From positions 806,001-870,000 of the forward strand of contig NZ_CP115671.1 of NCBI RefSeq assembly GCF_027886425.1: DNA of 64,000 bases, written 5' to 3'. A program made the position numbers and the translations under genes. A model generated the notes under the pieces. It had not been told where the DNA came from. It ran no database searches and saw only the letters and a list, made by a program, of their open reading frames with translations. The DNA comes from Brevundimonas vesicularis. Lineage in GTDB: Bacteria > Pseudomonadota > Alphaproteobacteria > Caulobacterales > Caulobacteraceae. Every line of letters begins with the position of its first letter. Positions within the stretch are counted from its first letter, which is position 1. This document shows, in pieces, positions 58,173 through 64,000 of this stretch.

Positions 58173-58586
58173 ATGACCGATCAAACTGAAACGCCGATGT
58201 CGGCCGAAGAAAAATTCGGCCGCGAACTGGTGGCCCGCACAACCTTCGAAAAGGAAGCCGTTTGGCTGCCGTCGTTGGCCGTTCATCACATGAACGCCGG
58301 CAAGACGTTCATCGAGGACAAGACCTTCACGAACTGTCTGATCGAGGGGCCAGCCGTCATGGCGGTCATGAACGGCACGACGTTCGACAGCTGCAACATG
58401 GGCGTGGCGTCCAATCCGCGCACGCTGCTGCTTCAGCCGATGGGCGATATGATCGCGGGCGTCGTGGGCATGTCCAACTGCCGCTTTGTCCGCTGCCGCT
58501 TCGTTCAGGTGGGCTTCACCGGCGCCCCGGATCTGCTTGAGCAGATCGAGGCCGACCTCCTCAGCGCACGGGAGAACCAAGCATGA
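58173..58586 (+). CDS. Small paralogue X between pheS and pheT
   Basis: A 137-residue soluble protein of unknown function. It has no signal peptide. Its core is made of short beta-type repeats, with KTFIEDKTFTNCLIEGPAV and GTTFDSCNMG followed by the block LLLQPMGD and the tail NCRFVRCRFVQVGFTGA. It is clearly homologous to the next gene, sharing TFxxC..(E/D)GPA, GTTFD, LLLQPMGD and FVxCxFxxVGFTGA. The texture resembles short pentapeptide-like or right-handed beta-helix proteins. It is 12 bp after pheS and overlaps gene X' by four bases (ATGA), so it is co-translated with the synthetase. A role in Phe-tRNA synthesis is untested. Confidence 0.85.
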   Translation: MTDQTETPMSAEEKFGRELVARTTFEKEAVWLPSLAVHHMNAGKTFIEDKTFTNCLIEGPAVMAVMNGTTFDSCNMGVASNPRTLLLQPMGDMIAGVVGMSNCRFVRCRFVQVGFTGAPDLLEQIEADLLSARENQA

Positions 58587-58978
58587 GCCGGCTTCCGATC
58601 AACCGTCCCGTCAATCTTGCGCGCGACCTGACCCAGACCACGTTCGAGAACGTCGATCTGAACCTGCACGATCTTTATCAGCACTGCCGTGACAAGGGTG
58701 CGGTCGTGGGGCGCACCTTCACCGGTTGCCGGCTGGATGGCCCGGCGATCGTTCTGGTCGGACCCGGCACGACGTTCGATGAGACGAACTTCGGCGACTC
58801 GCGCGGGGGCATGAAGAACCTTCTGCTTCAGCCGATGGGGGACAAGGCGCTGGGCACCATCCCGATGCATGACTGCACCTTCGTGGGCTGCGAGTTCTAC
58901 AATGTCGGCTTCACCGGAGCTGCCGAGATTCTAGAGCAACTGGCGGCCGTTCCGACGGTGGCGGGGCCGACGGCATGA
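58583..58978 (+). CDS. Small paralogue X' between pheS and pheT
   Basis: A 131-residue soluble paralogue of the preceding protein. It contains GRTFTGCRLDGPAIVLVGP, GTTFDETNFGD, KNLLLQPMGDKALG and DCTFVGCEFYNVGFTGAAE, in the same order and spacing as X. Identity is concentrated in the Phe/Cys-rich repeats and the LLLQPMGD loop. It overlaps X at its start and pheT at its end, four bases each, so all four genes are probably translated as one chain. No known family is recognised with certainty. Confidence 0.85.
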   Translation: MSRLPINRPVNLARDLTQTTFENVDLNLHDLYQHCRDKGAVVGRTFTGCRLDGPAIVLVGPGTTFDETNFGDSRGGMKNLLLQPMGDKALGTIPMHDCTFVGCEFYNVGFTGAAEILEQLAAVPTVAGPTA

Positions 58979-61398
58979 AGTTCACCCTGTCCTGGCTGAA
59001 GGACCACCTCGAAACCGAGGCGGATGTTCATCAGATCGCCGAGGCCATGACCATGGCCGGGCTGGAGGTCGAGGAGGTGCTCGACCCCGCCGCCAAACTG
59101 GCGCCGTTCACCGTGGCCAAGATCGTCTCGGCCGAGCGGCATCCCAACGCCGACCGGTTGCAGGTCTGCCAGGTCGAGACGGTCGATGGACTGAAAGAGA
59201 TCGTCTGCGGCGCACCGAACGCGCGGGCGGGCCTGACCACCATCTACGCGCCCATCGGCGCCTATGTGCCGGGCCTGGGCGTGACCCTGGTCGAGAAGCC
59301 GGTGCGCGGCGTGGTGTCGAACGGCATGCTGTGCTCGGCCTCCGAGCTTGAGCTGTCGGACGAGAGCGATGGCATTCAGGAGCTACCGCCGGAAATCCCC
59401 GTCGGTACGCCGGTCGCCGGTCTGTTCGGCGCTGAGCCCGTCATCGATTTCGAGGTCACGCCGAACCGGCCCGACTGGCTGGGCGTCGCCGGCATCGCCC
59501 GCGATCTGGCCGCCGCCAGCGTCGGCAAGCTGAAGCATTTCGACATCGCCGTGGTGCGCGGGGCCTTCCCGTCGCCGATCAGCGTGCGGCTGGAGGCTCC
59601 CGAGATGTGCCCGGTCTTTGCCGGTCGCGTCATTCGCGGCGTCAAAAACGGTCCGTCGCCGGCCTGGCTGCAGAAGCGTCTGACGGCCATCGGCCTGCGC
59701 TCGATCAACCGTCTGGTCGATGTAACCAACCTGATCGCCTATGACCGCGCCCGGCCGCTGCACGTCTATGACGTCGCCAAGCTGTCGGGGACCGAGATCG
59801 TGGTGCGGGCGGGGCAGGTTTCGGCCGCGACCGGCGAGCACGAACATCTGATCGCCCTGGACGGCAAGACCTACGCCGCATCCGCAGCCGACTGCGTCAT
59901 CGCCGACGCCGGGGGCGAGCGCCCCATCGGCATGGGCGGCGTCATGGGCGGGGAATCGACCGGCTGCGACGAGACCACTACGGACGTCTTCCTGGAAAGC
60001 GCCTGGTTCGACCCGCTGGTCATCGCCCAGACCGGCCGTGCGCTGGGCATCCATTCCGACGCCCAGTACCGGTTCGCGCGCGGCGTCGATCCGGTCTCGG
60101 TCACGCCGGGTCTGGAACTGGCGACGCGCCTGATCCTGGACCTGTGCGGCGGCGAGCCGTCGGAAATCGTCTTCGTCGGCGAGCCTCCGGCCAGCCCCGC
60201 GCCCTTCGCCTTCGACCCCGCCTATGTGAAGCGCCTCAGCGGCATGGACCTGGCCGACGACCGGATCGGGACCATCCTGGGCCAGCTCGGTTTCCTGGTT
60301 CAGGCCGCGCCCGCCGGTCAGGCCGAGGCCTGGCTCGTCACCCCGCCCTCGTGGCGGCGCGACGTCGAAGGCCCGGCCGATCTGGTGGAAGAGGTGGCGC
60401 GGATCGAGGGCTTCGACAGCCTGCCCGATACGCCTCTGCCCGAGGTCGCCCGCCCCGCCGGCGGCGTGCTGAGCCCGCGCCAGGCCCGCGTCCGAACCGC
60501 GCGTCGCGCCCTGGCGGCCCTCGGTTACGCCGAGGCCGTCACCTGGTCCTTCACCAAACAATCGACCGCAGCCCTGTTCGGTGGCGGGGATGATCGGCTG
60601 GTGCTGGAGAATCCCATCGCGGCCGATCTGGACTGCATGCGGCCCTCGGCCCTGCCGAACCTGGTCCAGGCGGCGGCGCGCAACGCCGCGCGCGGTTTCG
60701 CAGACGCCGCCCTGTTCGAGATCGGCCCCATCTATCTGGGCGACGGTCCGGCCGATCAGCGCACGGTCATCGCCGCCCTGGTCGCCCCGCACGCCGCCCG
60801 TCACTGGGCCGGCGCCGGTGAGGACGGTCTGTTCGCGCTCAAGGGCGACCTGACCACTTTGCTGGAAGAGATCGGCGCCCCGGTCGCCTCGATGCATTTG
60901 GCCCAGGGCCAGAACCGCGACTGGTGGCACCCCGGCCGTTCGGCCCGGCTGCAACTCGGCCCCAAGAATGTGATGGTCGAGTTCGGCGAACTGCATCCGC
61001 GCGTGTTGAAGGCGCTGGACGCTGACGGTCCGATCTTGGCCTTCGAAATCGTGCTGGACAATGTGCCGGAGCCACGCGGCAAAAGCGGCAAGGCGCGCGG
61101 GTCGGCGGACCTGTCGGCCCTCATGCCCCTGACGCGCGACTTCGCCTTCGTGGTCGAAGACGCGAAGCCGGTGGGCGATCTGGTCCGGGCCGCGACGGGC
61201 GCCGACAAGGCCCTGATCGCCGACGTGCGCGTCTTCGACGTCTATCGCGGCAAGGGCGTGGACGAGGGCTTCAAGTCCGTGGCCCTGGAGGTCGTGATCC
61301 AGCCGCGCGAGGCCACTCTGACCGAAGCCGACATCGAGGCCCTGACCGCCAAGGTCGTCGGAGCGGTCGAAAAGCAGGGCGGCAGGCTGCGGGCTTGA
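58975..61398 (+). CDS. pheT: Phenylalanyl-tRNA synthetase beta subunit PheT
   Basis: An 807-residue subunit with the usual domain series: an OB-fold tRNA-binding domain (about residues 40-150), the B3/B4 editing domain that hydrolyses Tyr-tRNA-Phe (about 210-385), the B5 domain (about 405-480), a catalytic-like domain and a C-terminal ferredoxin-fold anticodon-binding domain (about 710-807, ending VVGAVEKQGGRLRA). The start overlaps gene X' by four bases. A hairpin-rich 44-bp gap leads to the permease gene. Confidence 0.97.
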   Translation: MKFTLSWLKDHLETEADVHQIAEAMTMAGLEVEEVLDPAAKLAPFTVAKIVSAERHPNADRLQVCQVETVDGLKEIVCGAPNARAGLTTIYAPIGAYVPGLGVTLVEKPVRGVVSNGMLCSASELELSDESDGIQELPPEIPVGTPVAGLFGAEPVIDFEVTPNRPDWLGVAGIARDLAAASVGKLKHFDIAVVRGAFPSPISVRLEAPEMCPVFAGRVIRGVKNGPSPAWLQKRLTAIGLRSINRLVDVTNLIAYDRARPLHVYDVAKLSGTEIVVRAGQVSAATGEHEHLIALDGKTYAASAADCVIADAGGERPIGMGGVMGGESTGCDETTTDVFLESAWFDPLVIAQTGRALGIHSDAQYRFARGVDPVSVTPGLELATRLILDLCGGEPSEIVFVGEPPASPAPFAFDPAYVKRLSGMDLADDRIGTILGQLGFLVQAAPAGQAEAWLVTPPSWRRDVEGPADLVEEVARIEGFDSLPDTPLPEVARPAGGVLSPRQARVRTARRALAALGYAEAVTWSFTKQSTAALFGGGDDRLVLENPIAADLDCMRPSALPNLVQAAARNAARGFADAALFEIGPIYLGDGPADQRTVIAALVAPHAARHWAGAGEDGLFALKGDLTTLLEEIGAPVASMHLAQGQNRDWWHPGRSARLQLGPKNVMVEFGELHPRVLKALDADGPILAFEIVLDNVPEPRGKSGKARGSADLSALMPLTRDFAFVVEDAKPVGDLVRAATGADKALIADVRVFDVYRGKGVDEGFKSVALEVVIQPREATLTEADIEALTAKVVGAVEKQGGRLRA

Positions 61399-61442
61399 GG
61401 GGGCGCAGCGCCGTCTTTCGGGCGGCGCGGGGGACATAGGCG

Positions 61443-62783
61443 ATGACGAGGGAACCTCAGGCGGCCCAACCGGATCGCGGCCATCTGCTGCGAGTCCTGG
61501 GCGTGACGTTCGGCGTCGCCGTCGTGGTCGGCGGCGTCATCGGTCAGGGCATATTGCGCACGCCGGGCGTGGTCGCCGAGGGGGTTCAGAACCCCACGAT
61601 CATCATCGCCCTGTGGTGCGTGGCCGGTCTGGTCGCCTGGATCGACGCCATGTCGACGGTTGAGCTAGCCGCCTCGATCCGCAAGACGGGCGGCCCCTAT
61701 ATCTTCGCCCGTCGCGCCTTCGGGTCTTTGACCGGCCTCGCCGTCGGCGTCTGCGACTGGCTGGGCAATATGGGCGGCATCGCCTTCATCGCCGTGGTCT
61801 TCGGCGAATATCTGCATCGGTTGGGTGTCGCGACCAGCGTGCCCATCGGCGTCCTCGCCCTGTTGATCGTGGTCGTGGTGGGCAGCGTGCAATGGCTGGG
61901 GACCAAGGTCGGCGGTCGGTCGCAGGAGATCGGCAGCGCGGTCAAGGCGGCCCTGTTCACCGTGCTGATCATCGGCCTGTTCCTGGCGCCGCGTGGCGCG
62001 CCCGTCGCGACCGAGATCGCGCCGGCGACGGCGGCGGCCCTGACCTTCGGCGGCATCGTCATGGCCTTGAGGGCTATTTCCGGCACCTACTACGGCTGGA
62101 ACAGCGCCTCCTATTTCTGCGAAGAGGTCTTCGATCCGGGCCGGACCATCGCGCGGGCGACCTTCTCGGGCATCGCCGTGGTCACGGTGATCTATGTGCT
62201 GGCCAACCTGGCCTATCTGAACGTCCTGACGCCGGCCGAGATGGCCGGGTCGAACCTCGTCGCGGCGGATGCGGCCGGTCGGGTGTTCGGCGATGTCGCG
62301 GGCCCCATCGTCACGGCCATTTCGCTGGTGTCGCTGGTGACGATCATCAATGCGATGGTCATGGTGTTCCCGCGCGTCCTGTTCGCCATGGCGCGCGAGT
62401 ATCAGATCTCGGCCCTGACCCGTGTCGCCGCCAACGGCACTCCGCGTCTGGCCCTGATCGCGACCGTGCTGGCCGGCGGGCTGCTGGCCACCATCGGGGT
62501 CTATGAGACTTTGCTGACCTTCTCGACGTCGCTGCTGGCGCTGATGAGCGTTCTGGTGAATGCGGCCGTCATCGTCCTGAGGGTGCGCGAGCCAAATCTG
62601 GAACGTCCTTGGAAAATGCCGCTCTATCCCCTGCCGGCGATCATCGCCCTGACGATCAATACGACCCTGTTCGTGATCTTCGTGGTCGAGGATCCTTTAA
62701 CGGCTGGAAAGGCCTTCGGAATGCTGGCGGTCCTGATCGGCCTTGCCTGGCTGCTGGTCCGGCGAAAGCGCGCTGCGGCCTGA
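61443..62783 (+). CDS. APC superfamily amino acid permease
   Basis: A 446-residue inner-membrane transporter with about 12 hydrophobic helices. The first helix carries the APC substrate-binding signature GVIGQGILRTPG, and TM6 has the unwound region near GTYYGWNSASYF. The pattern fits the basic/neutral amino acid-polyamine-organocation family. The substrate is not predictable. The ATG at 61443 follows a GGGGGAC-type ribosome site. Confidence 0.88.
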   Translation: MTREPQAAQPDRGHLLRVLGVTFGVAVVVGGVIGQGILRTPGVVAEGVQNPTIIIALWCVAGLVAWIDAMSTVELAASIRKTGGPYIFARRAFGSLTGLAVGVCDWLGNMGGIAFIAVVFGEYLHRLGVATSVPIGVLALLIVVVVGSVQWLGTKVGGRSQEIGSAVKAALFTVLIIGLFLAPRGAPVATEIAPATAAALTFGGIVMALRAISGTYYGWNSASYFCEEVFDPGRTIARATFSGIAVVTVIYVLANLAYLNVLTPAEMAGSNLVAADAAGRVFGDVAGPIVTAISLVSLVTIINAMVMVFPRVLFAMAREYQISALTRVAANGTPRLALIATVLAGGLLATIGVYETLLTFSTSLLALMSVLVNAAVIVLRVREPNLERPWKMPLYPLPAIIALTINTTLFVIFVVEDPLTAGKAFGMLAVLIGLAWLLVRRKRAAA

Positions 62784-62907
62784 TCGGCGCGCCCGGTAAG
62801 ACCCCGTTAACCTTGAAGCCGCAAGGCTGCCGCAAAGGTCGGGGACGGTGAGGCCAAGACCGGCGCGCCAGCCGGCCGTCCTCTCGTCGCCTTTCGGAGC
62901 GCCCTCC

Positions 62908-63519
62908 ATGCATCGCCGCCAACTGATCCTTTCGGGCCTCGCCACCGCCGCCGGCGCCTCGTCGCTGGGCGCCTGCGCCTCGGCGCCGCCGCGCGATCCC
63001 AACTATCCGATCCGCTCGGACCAAACGGCCCAGGCCTACAGCTTCGATGAACTGGTTTCGGCCGGCTCGCGCGAGCTGGGCATCGCGGCTGAGGTCGTGG
63101 GCGGCGCGATCGAGCGCGTCTTCGCCGACCAGGGCGACCGCCCGACCGCCTATATCGCGGGCGAGGAAGGCTCCGGCGCCGTCGTTGTCGGCGCCCGCTA
63201 CGGCCGCGGCGCCCTGCACATGAAGGACTTGTCGGCCTCTCAGGAAGTGTTCTGGCAGGGCGCGTCGGTGGGTTGGGACTGGGGCGGCAACGCCAGCCGC
63301 GTCTTCACCCTGGTCTATGGCCTGTACCACCCCGACATGATCTATCGCCGCTATCCCGGCATCGAGGGCTCGGCCTATCTGGTCGCAGGCCTGGGCGTGA
63401 ACTATCAGCGCGCCGACGGCATCGTCCTGGCTCCCATCCGCACCGGCGTCGGCCTGCGCCTGGGCGCCAACGTCGGCACCATGAGCTATAGCCGCCAGCG
63501 CAATCTGCTGCCCTTCTAA
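62908..63519 (+). CDS. DUF1134 lipoprotein
   Basis: A 203-residue exported protein of the DUF1134 family. It has a twin-arginine-like N-terminus (MHRRQLILSGLATAAG) and a lipobox (LGACAS), so it is probably a lipoprotein. The mature domain contains YSFDELVSAGSRELGIAAEVV, then YGRGALHMKD and WGGNASRVFTLVYGLYHPD, the standard DUF1134 glycine/aromatic-rich blocks. The biological role is unknown. The ATG at 62908 was chosen because it begins the signal sequence; the open frame upstream lacks one. Confidence 0.82.
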   Translation: MHRRQLILSGLATAAGASSLGACASAPPRDPNYPIRSDQTAQAYSFDELVSAGSRELGIAAEVVGGAIERVFADQGDRPTAYIAGEEGSGAVVVGARYGRGALHMKDLSASQEVFWQGASVGWDWGGNASRVFTLVYGLYHPDMIYRRYPGIEGSAYLVAGLGVNYQRADGIVLAPIRTGVGLRLGANVGTMSYSRQRNLLPF

Positions 63520-63521
63520 GC

Positions 63522-63560
63522 GCGCTAGGCTCGCGACGCGGTCGCTCGCGGCTAGGGCGC
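63522..63560 (-). repeat. Degenerate hairpin element after the DUF1134 gene
   Basis: A 39-base minus-strand palindrome matching the element after rplT (54218-54256) at 35 of 39 positions. It keeps the nine-position inner stem GCGAGCGAC/GTCGCGAGC around CGC and a closing AGCGC, but the 5' outer arm is GCGCC and the CAAG core is CTAG. It lies just after a stop codon and before no gene on its own strand. Confidence 0.55.
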
Positions 63561-63575
63561 GGGACTGCGCCCTAG
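63552..63575. terminator. Perfect palindrome between convergent genes
   Basis: Stem CTAGGGCGC / GCGCCCTAG with a six-base loop, overlapping the stop codon of the epimerase gene. It has no T-run, so a terminator role for the two convergent genes is only positional inference. Confidence 0.4.
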
Positions 63576-64000
63576 CTCACCAATCGCAGCGGCGGCGCGT
63601 CCATCAGCGTCGCCAGCCCCTCGCGCCAGCTGGGATAGGCGGGCCGCCAGCCGAGCTCGGCCTTGGCCAGGGCGTTCGAGACGCGCTTGGAATCCAGATA
63701 GAAGCGACGCATCGCCTCGCTGACGCTGTCGTCGGTCCAGTCCACCTCTGGCGGGCGGGGCAGGCCCATCCGATCCGCCGCCCATTCCATCACCACATCG
63801 GCGGGCGACGGTTCGTCGTCGGTCAGATTGTAGGCGGCGCCCGGTCGCGGCTGCGCCATCGAAGCGAACAGGCCCGAGACGATGTCATCCACATGGATGC
63901 GGTTGAAGACCTGGCCGGGCTTTCTGACCAGCTTCGCCGTGCCTTCCTTCAGCCGCTCGACCACGCTGCGCCCCGGTCCGTAGAAACCGGGCAGACGGAA
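63572..64000 (-). CDS. NAD-dependent epimerase/dehydratase-like protein (N-terminus cut by window edge)
   Basis: The C-terminal 142 residues of an extended SDR protein. The visible part begins FRLPGFYGPGRSVVERLKEG, then QVFNRIHVDDIVSGLFASMAQPRPGAAYNLTDDEP and SKRVSNALAKAELGWRPAYPSWREGL (shown in pieces). The RIHVDDI and LGW elements match SDR proteins annotated as NAD(P)-dependent epimerases or YeeZ-like proteins. The Rossmann nucleotide-binding motif lies outside the window, so the exact family is open. Confidence 0.82.
   Translation of the reverse strand, partial: FRLPGFYGPGRSVVERLKEGTAKLVRKPGQVFNRIHVDDIVSGLFASMAQPRPGAAYNLTDDEPSPADVVMEWAADRMGLPRPPEVDWTDDSVSEAMRRFYLDSKRVSNALAKAELGWRPAYPSWREGLATLMDAPPLRLVS

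Noticed and set aside
58530..58550. CTGCTTGAG, resembling the hairpin-element core, inside paralogue X
   Set aside because: It is within coding sequence, lacks the GRT side and the outer stem, and reads as the codons for the conserved LLEQ.
61399..61442. Hairpin between pheT and the permease as another CAAGYA/GRT element
   Set aside because: It has a GC-rich stem around GCGCCG/CGGCGC but lacks CAAGYA, GRT and the 30/40-nt geometry.

Overview
The window is high-GC alphaproteobacterial chromosome, most likely Caulobacteraceae and probably Brevundimonas. This rests on the gene neighbourhoods (trpF-trpB-trpA-accD-folC and tsaE-amgK-murU-addB-addA-trxA), the TonB receptor and OmpA types, and the strong G/C third-position bias; no sequence search was run. 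Nearly all of it is ordinary housekeeping DNA. I see no prophage, intact insertion sequence or CRISPR array.

Layout. 1-3.8 kb: queG (cut by the window edge), a divergent DUF2239/GIY-YIG pair sharing a repeat-bearing intergenic region, a GST and a FieF-type metal exporter. 3.9-6.4 kb: uppP, then two 16S rRNA modification genes (rsmC-like, rsuA-like). 6.4-12.3 kb: trpF-trpB-(secreted protein)-trpA-accD, then folC. 12.3-22.6 kb (minus strand): an LPLAT acyltransferase, tsaE, amgK, murU, addB, addA, trxA, mostly with overlapping ends, combining cell-wall recycling and recombinational repair. 22.7-30.6 kb: two tandem secreted S9 peptidases, an AsmA-like protein, a lipoprotein esterase and tRNA-Leu(CAA). 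30.7-37.8 kb: mostly minus strand, with tyrosine catabolism genes (FAH, hppD), a secreted isoaspartyl peptidase, a TraB-like DUF5694 protein and ExoD. 37.9-42.1 kb: DedA-like protein, dsbB, coq7, a REP/MITE-like repeat, a frameshifted thiolase and an SDR. 42.3-47.7 kb: OmpA with a 22-proline linker, a lower-GC KpsS-like capsule gene, and a TonB-dependent receptor behind a candidate Pho box. 47.7-51.4 kb: aguA-aguB (putrescine), a hydrolase and a GT9. 51.5-54.2 kb: infC, an MFS transporter, rpmI-rplT. 54.3-64 kb: hybrid histidine kinase, polysaccharide deacetylase, pheS-X-X'-pheT (X and X' are small paralogues), an APC permease, a DUF1134 lipoprotein and a truncated epimerase.

The most notable unexplained signal is a family of short structured elements directly upstream of start codons of unrelated genes (rsuA, trxA, addB, the thiolase twice in tandem, rpmI). 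Each has a 5-bp outer stem, an invariant CAAGYA / GRT asymmetric internal loop, and an inner stem of exactly 4 or 9 bp closed by a triloop (30 or 40 nt in total). Both stems change with compensatory substitutions between copies, which argues for a conserved RNA (or DNA cruciform) structure rather than a sequence repeat. Other items worth checking: the paired small genes inside pheST, the secreted-protein gene between trpB and trpA, the doubled TACCCGGAT operator-like sites, a probable ATT start for infC, and the thiolase frameshift with a duplicated 3' end.
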